DNA from: Candidatus Gastranaerophilales bacterium
GTDB taxonomy: Bacteria > Cyanobacteriota > Vampirovibrionia > Gastranaerophilales > Gastranaerophilaceae
Reading direction: 5' to 3'
Assembly (NCBI GenBank): GCA_947625445.1
Contig: CANQOM010000077.1
Location: forward strand, 1-7,419
DNA length: 7,419 bases
The number at the start of each line of letters is the position of its first letter. Position 1 is the stretch's first letter. A program made the translations under genes and the position numbers. Shown here piece by piece: positions 1 to 6,275 of the stretch. A model generated the notes under the pieces. That model did no database searches. It had not been told where the DNA came from and was given only the letters and a program-made list of their open reading frames with translations.

Positions 1-1001
1 CTATTTTTTATTGTTCCTGTATTATTAATAGTTGAGTTATCGAGGTCAATGTCTCCTGTAATGCTACCTGCATTGTTAATTGTAACATCTTTACCTTCAA
101 TAGCACTTGTTTCAGATTTTTCAAGTCCAATTGTACCACCGGTGTTATTGGTAATTACACCACCTTCAGCATCAATGTGTGAACTGATTTTTCCGTCATT
201 AACAATATTTCCGCCCCTGTTAAAGAGAGAACCCATACCTTGTCCTGATTCTGTTGTACCGCTTCCTTGAATAGTTGCATTAGCTGCATTATAAATGGTA
301 CCACCATCTCCATTAACAATGGTACCTTCAAGAATACCACCATCTTCGTTATAGATAACTCCTCCGTTTTTGTTTTGAAGCCCTTGACCTTTGTCTTCAC
401 TAACTAATCCGCTATTTTTTATGGTACCTGAATTTCTTACAACACCTTCATTTGTTAAATTACCTGTAAATTTCTTTTTGGTGCTATTGTTAAAAGTACC
501 GCTTTTGTTATTTTGAAACTTAGCATTTGTTCCTTTAACATTTACTGACCCAAAAAGACTATTTTCAGACCCATTATTGAAAGTACCGTTATTTTCAATT
601 CCGTTATAATCTCCTGTTGTAAGGTTACTGTTATTATTGTATGTACCGTTGTTTGTTATTTTACCTGCTAATTCTTGTGCTCCAGAAGTAGTCCAATTTC
701 CGTTATTTGTTAGTTGACCGCTTAATTCTTGTTTGCCTGAGGTATTCCAATCTCCATTGTTAGTTATGGCACCGCTACCTTTAATAGCTCCTGTACCATC
801 CCATGTACCATTGTTTGTTATAGCACCACTGGTATTAACGGCACCATTACTTTTAAATGTTCCGTTATTTGTAATACCTTCACTTGACCCTATAGATGGG
901 CTTCCTGTGTAAGTCTCACCTTCATTTATTGTTAGCGAATAAGCTTTTAATGTTGTAAAACAACAAAACATAATTGCTAACAATATTTTTCTCTTCTTCA
1001 T
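1..1001 (-). CDS. Secreted Asn/Gly/Thr-rich repeat protein, putative surface adhesin (3' end missing)
   Basis: An uninterrupted frame of 333 codons runs from the ATG at 999-1001 off the left edge, so the C-terminus and any anchoring domain are not visible. A good ribosome binding site (AGGAGAG, 1008-1014) sits 6 bases before the ATG. Residues 1-20 form a classical signal peptide: basic MKKRK, a hydrophobic stretch to about residue 18, and a likely cleavage after LKA. The mature part is very rich in Asn, Gly, Thr and Ser. Four 18-residue units starting with (I/L)TNNG occupy about residues 42-113, followed by looser NNG and GG(T/V)IxN repeats. Such regular low-complexity repeats are typical of beta-solenoid passengers of autotransporters and adhesins, which is family knowledge and not proof of function. 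The product should be exported and surface-exposed or released. The gene is separated from the thioesterase upstream by a structured 344-base gap and seems to be its own transcription unit. Confidence is high that it is a coding, secreted protein and lower for adhesin. Confidence 0.8.
   Translation of the reverse strand, partial: MKKRKILLAIMFCCFTTLKAYSLTINEGETYTGSPSIGSSEGITNNGTFKSNGAVNTSGAITNNGTWDGTGAIKGSGAITNNGDWNTSGKQELSGQLTNNGNWTTSGAQELAGKITNNGTYNNNSNLTTGDYNGIENNGTFNNGSENSLFGSVNVKGTNAKFQNNKSGTFNNSTKKKFTGNLTNEGVVRNSGTIKNSGLVSEDKGQGLQNKNGGVIYNEDGGILEGTIVNGDGGTIYNAANATIQGSGTTESGQGMGSLFNRGGNIVNDGKISSHIDAEGGVITNNTGGTIGLEKSETSAIEGKDVTINNAGSITGDIDLDNSTINNTGTIKN
663..878 (-). repeat. Four tandem 54-bp (18-residue) repeats inside the surface protein gene
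   Basis: Residues 42-59, 60-77, 78-95 and 96-113 of the secreted protein align without gaps. Each starts GITNNGT, AITNNGT, AITNNGD or QLTNNGN, then has an aromatic residue (Phe, Trp, Trp, Trp) at position 8 and ends in Gly. A fifth, 20-residue unit starting KITNNGTY follows. The period is consistent with one coil of a beta-solenoid, and repeats of this kind can change in number by recombination. Confidence 0.8.
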
Positions 1002-1057
1002 ATTTAACTCTCCTATTTCCTTTTATTTTGAGTTATATTTCATATTGAATAAAAAAT

Positions 1058-1087
1058 CGCCTTACATTTTGTCTATTTTGTAAGACG
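1058..1087 (-). terminator. Terminator-like hairpin in the leader of the surface protein gene
   Basis: Read on the minus strand, arms CGTCTTACA and TGTAAGGCG pair over 9 bp (one U-G wobble) around a 12-base loop, AAATAGACAAAA. They are followed by A and then six T (1051-1056). This is the form of an intrinsic terminator. On the plus strand the wobble becomes a C-A mismatch, so the structure favours minus-strand RNA. It lies about 50 bases before the start codon of the gene at 1-1001, inside its own leader, so it may act as an attenuator instead of ending the upstream operon. Confidence 0.55.
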
Positions 1088-1093
1088 TTTTGA

Positions 1094-1128
1094 AATGTAT
1101 TAAAAATAGTGATTTTTAAGGATACATT
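1094..1128 (-). promoter_or_regulatory. Second leader hairpin, possible anti-anti-terminator
   Basis: On the minus strand AATGTA pairs with TACATT and TTAAAAAT pairs with ATTTTTAA, giving 14 bp interrupted by a one-sided TCC bulge, with a CACT loop. The 3' arm TACATTT (1099-1093) is also complementary to AAATGTA (1069-1063) in the loop and 3' arm of the terminator hairpin, so the two pairings exclude each other. The region is very A+T-rich and the helices are weak, so regulation is inferred. Confidence 0.45.
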
Positions 1129-1140
1129 ATTTTTTCACTT

Positions 1141-1161
1141 TCAAATTTTTTGAAAATTTGA
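1141..1161. repeat. Perfect 8-bp inverted repeat TCAAATTT / AAATTTGA
   Basis: TCAAATTT (1141-1148) and AAATTTGA (1154-1161) are exact reverse complements around a 5-base spacer. The right arm overlaps the TTGACA -35-like hexamer at 1158-1163, so it could be an operator. It could also fold as a further hairpin in the minus-strand leader. In such A+T-rich DNA a chance palindrome is possible. Confidence 0.4.
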
Positions 1162-1184
1162 CAAGCCTCTTTTCTTGATATAAT
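1158..1184 (+). promoter_or_regulatory. Plus-strand promoter-like sequence TTGACA-15-TATAAT
   Basis: There is a perfect TTGACA at 1158-1163 and a perfect TATAAT at 1179-1184 with a short 15-base spacer. An overlapping second TATAAT at 1184-1189 would give a spacer of 20. Neither spacing is the ideal 17. No plus-strand gene follows. Transcription would run into the palindrome at 1200-1229 and then antisense to the thioesterase gene. On the minus strand the same segment offers TATATT as a -10 for the surface protein gene, so this may be that gene's promoter region instead. Confidence 0.35.
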
Positions 1185-1199
1185 ATAATTTTAAAGAAT

Positions 1200-1229
1200 T
1201 GCTATACAAAATAGACAAATTGTATAGCA
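1200..1229 (+). repeat. 10-bp palindrome sharing its loop with the hairpin at 1058-1087
   Basis: TGCTATACAA (1200-1209) and TTGTATAGCA (1220-1229) are exact reverse complements around AATAGACAAA, followed by TTTT (1230-1233). The core TACAAAATAGACAAA (1205-1219) is identical to the minus strand of 1068-1082. Both palindromes are about 30 bases long, lie in opposite orientation about 110 bases apart, and keep perfect or near-perfect stems despite different stem bases. This resembles a REP or REPIN-like pair, a pair of operators, or two related terminators. Confidence 0.55.
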
Positions 1230-1233
1230 TTTT

Positions 1234-1345
1234 AAATTGTATTGAATTGGTTAGTTTAAAAAGTCTCTTTTTGATGAGGTGAGGTTAAAACGAGCGTCGC
1301 TTTTACTTTGCGGTCCGTTAGGAAATATATTAGACAAAACAAAAT
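1234..1345. other. Intergenic segment, nothing firm
   Basis: This stretch follows the stop codon of the thioesterase gene in the direction of transcription. I see no ORF with a ribosome binding site and no convincing terminator; the only G+C-richer patch is at about 1288-1320. Plus-strand TTGATGAGGTGAG (1271-1283) and GTTAGG (1317-1322) loosely resemble the start and end of the gap between the two M16 genes, which may hint at a dispersed element. Confidence 0.3.
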
Positions 1346-1771
1346 TTACTCTAGCTTATTATCTTCAAGTCCTTTAAGGAATTTAGAATATAAACTTTCA
1401 GGCATTCTTTTAAACATTTTACCTGTATTCGAATCTACAACTACAATAGTACTGTGAGCTAAAACTCTTAATTGTTTTGTTTCTTTTTCAAAAACTTTAT
1501 GTTCAAATGTCACGCTTAAAGGTTTAATTTCACTAATTTTTGTATTAATAATAATTCTTTCATTCATTTTTGCAGAAGATTTATATCTGATATTAAGTTC
1601 AACAACAGGGAAAATAATCTTATCTGCTTCAAGTTCAGCAAGTTTAAGTCCTAATCTTTCAACAATTTCCACTCTGGCAGCTTCAAACCATTTAGTATAC
1701 GCACCATGCCAGACAACTCCATATGCATCTGTATCACTGTATAAGACTCTTATTTCTTGATTGTATTCCAT
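1346..1771 (-). CDS. YbgC-like hotdog-fold acyl-CoA thioesterase
   Basis: The 141-residue product has the signature of the 4-hydroxybenzoyl-CoA thioesterase / YbgC family: YSDTDAYGVVWHGAYTKWFEAAR at residues 11-33, where Asp15 matches the catalytic Asp of E. coli YbgC (second Asp of DTD) and His22 the conserved His. The long helix that follows and the beta-sheet half (about residues 55-130) fit the family's usual 130-150 residues. It should hydrolyse a cytosolic acyl-CoA or acyl-ACP thioester; the substrate cannot be read from the sequence. I chose the ATG at 1769-1771 because AAAGGAAAA lies just before it and the family N-terminus begins here; the longer frame from 1819 would add 16 residues overlapping the upstream gene. 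It starts 10 bases after the stop of the TPR gene, so the two are almost surely co-transcribed. YbgC in proteobacteria is linked to the Tol-Pal envelope genes, but no Tol gene is visible here. Confidence 0.88.
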   Translation of the reverse strand: MEYNQEIRVLYSDTDAYGVVWHGAYTKWFEAARVEIVERLGLKLAELEADKIIFPVVELNIRYKSSAKMNERIIINTKISEIKPLSVTFEHKVFEKETKQLRVLAHSTIVVVDSNTGKMFKRMPESLYSKFLKGLEDNKLE

Positions 1772-1781
1772 TATTTTCCTT

Positions 1782-3380
1782 TTATGTAAATAAATCCTGA
1801 ATTTTTTCTTCAATTTCAACAGGATCCATTTCCTGAGTATAATTATTTATATCTAATGCAATTCTGTATAATTTAGCAGCTTCAATTTTATCACCTGTTA
1901 TAGCTATTGAACGTGCTAAATTATAATTAGCCAATGCATAATTAGGATTTGACCTTCTTGCTGCTTCAAACAGTTCTATTGCTTTTTTAACACGTCCTAA
2001 ATCATCAAGATATATTACACCTAAGTTATTATACGCTATATCGTACGTGTTATCATATTTTATAGCTTTTTCATATTCGCTTATTGCTTCTTCAAGATTA
2101 CCTTTACCCCAATATAAATATCCTAAATTACAATGGATTCTTGCGTTATATGGTGCAGATTCCAATGCTTTTTTGTATATAGTCAATGCGTTATCGTATG
2201 AACCTTTTTCATAAAATACATTTCCTAAGTTTAAATAAATATCTATATCTGCAGGATTAAGATTATGAGCAATTTGATATGAACTTATTGATGCATCTAA
2301 ATCTTTAGTATTTTCCTGAAAAATGAATCCTAATGTTTGAGCAACAACACTTGTCCATTGAGGGCTGGGATTTATCGTTATTGCGTTTTGATAATGTTCT
2401 ATTGCTTCATCTATTTCATTTTCTAAATATAAATATTGTGCAAGTTTACAATGGAAATCAGCTATATAAGGTTGCATCTCTATTAATTTTCTGCATATTT
2501 CTATAGCATTTTCATAGTCTCTCATTTCCTCATAAACCTGACATAAGTAAAAATATGCTCTTACATTAAGACTATCAAGCCATATTGCCATTTTGTATTC
2601 ACATATAGCATCATCATATCTTTTTAATTCATAGTATACACGCCCAAGATTAATATATAATTCATCATAGCCGGGTGCTTTTTCTATGGCTTCTCTATAT
2701 ATGTCTATTATTTTTTCGTTGAATCCTTTAAAAAATATAATTAATGATGTTTTTAATAGTACGGGTATGAATTTTAAATATGTTATTCTTTTTACAACAT
2801 CTTTTAAGGCATACTTATCAAACGGCAATGTTAATAATGACATTAATCCGTAATATAAATTTTTTAATTTACTTTCTTTTTTTATTAATGTTTTTATATT
2901 GTGAATAAGACAATATGCACGTGAAGCGGAAAATGGTGAAAGAGAGATAGCTTTTTGTGCAAGTTCAAGTGATTCTGTAAAATTACCCTTTTTCAAAGAA
3001 ATTAATGCCATTACATAATATGCTTGTGACATTTTTGGGTTATATTCAAGAGTCAATTTAAAATAATTTAAAGCTTTATCAAGTTCTTGTTTATAATAAA
3101 ATGCCATTCCTATTTTGTAATAAATTTCAGCAGAATTAACACAGGTTTCCAGTGCAAGCTGATATTCAGTAATAGCTTCATCAGCATATTGTTTTGCTTG
3201 ATGTATGTCAAGATGCCATTCTATATATAAATCACCCAGTTTTATGTGAAGTTCGGTATTATTATTATCTTCTAAAATTGCACTTTGACATGTCTCGATA
3301 GCTTTTTGAAAATTGCCCGATTTTTGGAATTTTTCTATTTCTTTTTTTATTTTATTTTTATTCGTATTTGTGTTGCCCAT
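1782..3380 (-). CDS. Tetratricopeptide repeat (TPR) protein
   Basis: The 532-residue product consists almost wholly of 34-residue TPR units, about 12 in two blocks. The first block covers roughly residues 10-152 and the second roughly 222-515. Typical positions are clear, for example LGNVFYEKGSYDNALTIYKKAL and LGYLYWGKGNLEEAISEYEKAI. The blocks are separated by a non-TPR link (about 155-220) with a hydrophobic stretch, FIPVLLKTSLIIFF, that might be a helix packing against the solenoid or a membrane contact. There is no signal peptide; the N-terminus is Asn/Lys-rich. TPR solenoids are protein-binding scaffolds and no enzymatic domain is fused, so a precise role cannot be given. The gene has a promoter candidate immediately upstream, lacks a clear ribosome binding site, and is followed after 10 bases by the thioesterase gene. 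Cell location is probably cytoplasmic. Confidence 0.9.
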   Translation of the reverse strand: MGNTNTNKNKIKKEIEKFQKSGNFQKAIETCQSAILEDNNNTELHIKLGDLYIEWHLDIHQAKQYADEAITEYQLALETCVNSAEIYYKIGMAFYYKQELDKALNYFKLTLEYNPKMSQAYYVMALISLKKGNFTESLELAQKAISLSPFSASRAYCLIHNIKTLIKKESKLKNLYYGLMSLLTLPFDKYALKDVVKRITYLKFIPVLLKTSLIIFFKGFNEKIIDIYREAIEKAPGYDELYINLGRVYYELKRYDDAICEYKMAIWLDSLNVRAYFYLCQVYEEMRDYENAIEICRKLIEMQPYIADFHCKLAQYLYLENEIDEAIEHYQNAITINPSPQWTSVVAQTLGFIFQENTKDLDASISSYQIAHNLNPADIDIYLNLGNVFYEKGSYDNALTIYKKALESAPYNARIHCNLGYLYWGKGNLEEAISEYEKAIKYDNTYDIAYNNLGVIYLDDLGRVKKAIELFEAARRSNPNYALANYNLARSIAITGDKIEAAKLYRIALDINNYTQEMDPVEIEEKIQDLFT

Positions 3381-3393
3381 ATTGTCTGTGTTG

Positions 3394-3423
3394 ATTTTAC
3401 CATATTTTAATAAATTTTTTCAA
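3394..3423 (-). promoter_or_regulatory. Promoter candidate for the TPR-thioesterase pair
   Basis: On the minus strand TTGAAA (3423-3418) and TAAAAT (3399-3394) are separated by 18 bases, each matching the sigma-70 consensus at 5 of 6 positions. Only 13 bases lie between the -10 and the ATG at 3380, so the transcript would have a leader of only about 6 bases. That fits the absence of a ribosome binding site and suggests a nearly leaderless mRNA. Confidence 0.45.
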
Positions 3424-3501
3424 TCTTAAATATAATAAAGTTTGGCACCATATTTTCTATTTGTAGTTGATAATCAAGTGCCGGTCTTTTAAAGATGACA
3501 C

Positions 3502-4740
3502 TTAAAAATTTGCTTCTTTAATGTATTTTTCAGGTGCCAGTATACATAATGCATTTGGAGTTGAAAAATATTTTTTCGCTATTTTTATTATATCTTCTTT
3601 TGTTACTGATTTTAAAGAGTTTATAAGTTTTTCTTCATAATCCCAACCTAAATCTAAAAATTCGTAATAACCCCTTAATATTGCTTCAAGAAGGTTTGTT
3701 TCCGTATAAAATTGGCGTTTCCCTATTGCATTATTTTTTGCATTTTCAAGCTCTTCGTCAGAAATAATTTCTTTCATTATTTTATCTATTTCTGTTTTAA
3801 AACCATTTAATGATGTTTTTATATTCTTAGGTTCTGTAGCTATATATACAAAAAAATGACTGCTTAACATAAATGATTCAAAAACGCTTCTTACGGTGTA
3901 TGCCAGTCCTTGCTTTTCTCTTAGCTCCAGAAATAGCCTTGAACTTAATCCTGATGAACCTAAAATAGTATTTAATAATAAAATTGTCGGATAATCTTTT
4001 GAATATATTGAAGGGAATTGCCATCCTTGAAATATTTGTGCTTGATTTGCATCTTCTTTTTTTATTATTGATACCCTGTTCGATTCTAAAGCTTCTGCTG
4101 AAGTTCTTTTAAATTCTTCTTTTTCTTCAGATTTTATTCCATTCAAATGATTTTCTAATAACTTTATTATTTCTTCTTTATCAAAATCAGAAACTATTGC
4201 AATATTCTTTTGTGATTTATATTTTATTTCATCATATACTGATTTTAAATCTTCTTTTGTTATTGAATCTATTTGTTCTAAAATTTCGTTTCTTCCGATT
4301 CCGTATGTATGATTTTTAAATATAGTTCTGTAGTACTCATCTTGAGCTTTAATTTTTGCGGAATCTAAATCAGCTTGAAATTCACCTTTTATTTTTATTA
4401 TCTCTTTATCTATATCATCAAATGTTGAATTTTCAATTATTTCCTGTAATATTTCTAATCCTTTATTAACATCTTCATTTAAACACAGTAACTTAAACCT
4501 TATGTAATCTGCTTTTTTATCTACACTTATATCTATTGCATTTTCATCAAGAATATTTGCTATATCTTCAGAAGAATATTTTTTTGTACCTTTTAATAAC
4601 ATTCTGGAAAATAAATAATATAACCCATATTTTGTTTCGTCTTTATTTAATTTTACATACATAACAATAGCGGTTCTTGGGGTATTTTTATTTTTCTTAA
4701 TTATTGTTTTTATTCCGTTTTTTAAAGTATATTTTTCCAT
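3502..4740 (-). CDS. M16 family peptidase, non-catalytic (R/Y-pair) subunit
   Basis: The 412-residue product has the two-domain plan of M16B peptidases (insulinase / mitochondrial processing peptidase fold). The N-terminal domain aligns with its neighbour around the zinc site, but HFLEH is replaced: GLYYLFSRMLLKGTKK puts Tyr42, Ser45 and Arg46 where His, Glu and His should be, so it cannot bind the catalytic zinc. The C-terminal domain keeps GSSGLSSRLFLELREKQG and the Arg274/Tyr281 pair used by M16 enzymes to hold substrate. It starts at the ATG at 4738-4740 with AAAGGAT upstream and lies 102 bases after the zinc-bearing M16 gene. The pair should form a heterodimeric chamber protease degrading or processing peptides. 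No signal peptide is seen, so a cytosolic location is likely. Confidence is high for the family and good for loss of catalysis. Confidence 0.92.
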   Translation of the reverse strand: MEKYTLKNGIKTIIKKNKNTPRTAIVMYVKLNKDETKYGLYYLFSRMLLKGTKKYSSEDIANILDENAIDISVDKKADYIRFKLLCLNEDVNKGLEILQEIIENSTFDDIDKEIIKIKGEFQADLDSAKIKAQDEYYRTIFKNHTYGIGRNEILEQIDSITKEDLKSVYDEIKYKSQKNIAIVSDFDKEEIIKLLENHLNGIKSEEKEEFKRTSAEALESNRVSIIKKEDANQAQIFQGWQFPSIYSKDYPTILLLNTILGSSGLSSRLFLELREKQGLAYTVRSVFESFMLSSHFFVYIATEPKNIKTSLNGFKTEIDKIMKEIISDEELENAKNNAIGKRQFYTETNLLEAILRGYYEFLDLGWDYEEKLINSLKSVTKEDIIKIAKKYFSTPNALCILAPEKYIKEANF

Positions 4741-4816
4741 GTGTTAATCCTTTAATTGTTCAAGTAAATTTTAGATTGGCTTATTGAAAGGGTGAGCAGT
4801 TTTACCGTTGCATTAC

Positions 4817-4832
4817 GCAAACGGAAGTTTGC
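4817..4832. repeat. Short perfect hairpin GCAAAC-GGAA-GTTTGC between the two M16 genes
   Basis: GCAAAC and GTTTGC flank a 4-base loop in the 102-base gap. A second fold is possible: plus-strand CCGTTGC (4805-4811) with GCAAACGG (4817-4824), and an outer GTTGC / GCAAC pairing. No T-run follows on either strand, so it is not a standard terminator. It may tune mRNA processing or the ratio of the two M16 subunits, or belong to a dispersed repeat. Confidence 0.4.
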
Positions 4833-4842
4833 AACACTATTG

Positions 4843-6189
4843 TTAGGTTTTATAACTTTCAGGCATTAATATTGATATGACTGATTTATTAATGTCTAAA
4901 TATTCTTGAGCGGCTTTTTGTACTTCTTCTTTTGTAATTTCTTCAATAGTTTTTACATATGTTTCAACACAATTAAGATTATTACATATGGTCATATAAC
5001 TTCCTATTGTATCTGCAATATCGGAAACTGTTTCAGAATTTTCAGCAAATTCTGCTTTTAATTTCTTTTTGGCTTTTTTTAATTCATTTTCATTAATGCC
5101 GTTAGTTTGTATTTTTAATAATTGATTTTTAATCATATCAATTGCTTCAGTTTTATATTCAGGTTTAAAATTTGCCTGAATAAAGAAATTACCGCCGTCT
5201 CTGAATGAATAATAATCTGTTGAAACAATATTAAATACAGGTTTAGTGGCTTTTTCAATTAATTCTCTGTAAAGTCTTGAACTTGCTCCTTCTCCTAATA
5301 TTATCCCTATTGTTTCAAGTAATGTTGAATTTTTTATATCGGCAGCAATAGGGCATAACCATCCGAACATTAAAAATCCTGTATTAATTTGTGAATAATT
5401 TTCATAGATTTTTAATTCTTTTACGGGTACATCTAACGGAAAAACCTCGTTATTTCTGTTTTCTCTTCCATTAAAATCAAACTTTTCAGCTACCATAGGA
5501 ATAACTTCATCAGGATTTAAATCTCCTGTTATTATAGTAGTTATATTATTAGGGGTATAGTGAGTTTTATAATAATTAAGTACTTCTTCTCTTGTGATTT
5601 TGGAAATTATTTCTTCATTGCCTATAACATCTCTTTTGTATGGGTGAGATGTATACATATTTGAGTTTAAATTATTATAAACAAGAGTCCAAGGCTGGTC
5701 TTTTCGCATTCTTATTTCTTCAATAACTACATGACGCTCTCTTTTTACTTTTATATCTGGATTATTTAAATCAAATGGTTCTCCTATCTCGTTATCGGGA
5801 ATAACGGGATTTAACATCATATCGGCATGCAAATCAAGAGTATCTTTAAAATTCTTTTCATCTAAACCTTTTGGAATGGTAACATAGTAAAAAGTATAAT
5901 CTTTCCATGTTGCAGCATTAACTATAGCACCTCTGGATTCAAGAATCCTGTCAAATTCACCTGCTTTGTGTTTTTTTGTTCCTTTAAACATTAAATGTTC
6001 AAGAAAATGAGATATACCGTTATTTTTGTCATTTTCATTAATTGAACCGGTTTTAACCCAACTGCTTATATTTATTAATTCGCCTTTTTTATAAGCAAAA
6101 ACAATTTTATGTCCGCATTCTCTTTCATATATTTCAACCGGCTTTTCAAGATAAGGATAATTAATTTTAGTTATTTTAAATTTTTCCAT
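4843..6189 (-). CDS. M16 family zinc peptidase, catalytic subunit
   Basis: The 448-residue product is an M16B metallopeptidase. The inverted zinc motif is His61-Phe-Leu-Glu64-His65 within GISHFLEHLMFKGTKKH. The third ligand is most likely Glu158 in HVVIEEI, which is further from the motif than the usual 76 residues because of an acidic/Asn-rich insertion around residues 133-150. RKDQPW and the C-terminal domain with LGEGASSRLYREL (residues 298-310) are also typical. The usual Arg/Tyr pair in the C-terminal domain is missing: LREKQGLAY is replaced by LIEKATKPV, giving Ile311 and Val318. The downstream neighbour has exactly the opposite pattern, so the two probably form one active heterodimer. 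Glu64 would activate water for peptide hydrolysis. The start is fixed by AGAGGT ahead of the ATG at 6187-6189. There is no signal peptide. The promoter should lie in the divergent region 6190-6314. Confidence 0.94.
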   Translation of the reverse strand: MEKFKITKINYPYLEKPVEIYERECGHKIVFAYKKGELINISSWVKTGSINENDKNNGISHFLEHLMFKGTKKHKAGEFDRILESRGAIVNAATWKDYTFYYVTIPKGLDEKNFKDTLDLHADMMLNPVIPDNEIGEPFDLNNPDIKVKRERHVVIEEIRMRKDQPWTLVYNNLNSNMYTSHPYKRDVIGNEEIISKITREEVLNYYKTHYTPNNITTIITGDLNPDEVIPMVAEKFDFNGRENRNNEVFPLDVPVKELKIYENYSQINTGFLMFGWLCPIAADIKNSTLLETIGIILGEGASSRLYRELIEKATKPVFNIVSTDYYSFRDGGNFFIQANFKPEYKTEAIDMIKNQLLKIQTNGINENELKKAKKKLKAEFAENSETVSDIADTIGSYMTICNNLNCVETYVKTIEEITKEEVQKAAQEYLDINKSVISILMPESYKT

Positions 6190-6247
6190 TTATGACCTCT
6201 AAATATTTAATTTATTAAATTTCTTATAAAAAAATTTTCTTTATTTT

Positions 6248-6275
6248 ATCTGTTAATATAAATATTTTAACAGAT
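6248..6275. promoter_or_regulatory. Perfect 9-bp dyad in the divergent promoter region, putative operator
   Basis: ATCTGTTAA (6248-6256) and TTAACAGAT (6267-6275) are exact reverse complements around a 10-base spacer, giving a 28-base element between the divergently transcribed M16 gene and the small plus-strand gene. Its right arm overlaps the -35 of the plus-strand promoter. The size and position fit a site for a dimeric repressor or activator acting on one or both genes; the regulator is unknown. Confidence 0.45.

Noticed and set aside
49..270. 73-codon plus-strand open frame
   Set aside because: It lies fully antisense to the repeat-rich secreted protein. Low-complexity repeats keep the opposite strand open, and there is no ribosome binding site.
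155..400. 81-codon minus-strand open frame
   Set aside because: It overlaps the surface protein gene in another frame; the real frame on that strand has a signal peptide, repeats and a ribosome binding site.
663..878. CRISPR-like array from evenly spaced repeats
   Set aside because: The 54-bp units are in-frame protein repeats without distinct spacers.
1002..1345. Known riboswitch class or tRNA gene in the longest gene-free gap
   Set aside because: I could not match any conserved riboswitch core or cloverleaf; only generic hairpins are visible.
1772..1819. Longer start for the thioesterase, adding 16 residues
   Set aside because: The extension overlaps the end of the TPR gene, is Lys-rich without family similarity, and the ATG at 1771 has a good ribosome binding site.
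3477..3502. Terminator after the second M16 gene
   Set aside because: AAGTG...CACTT with an inner TCTTTAAAAGA can fold, but the outer stem is 5 bp and no T-tract follows.
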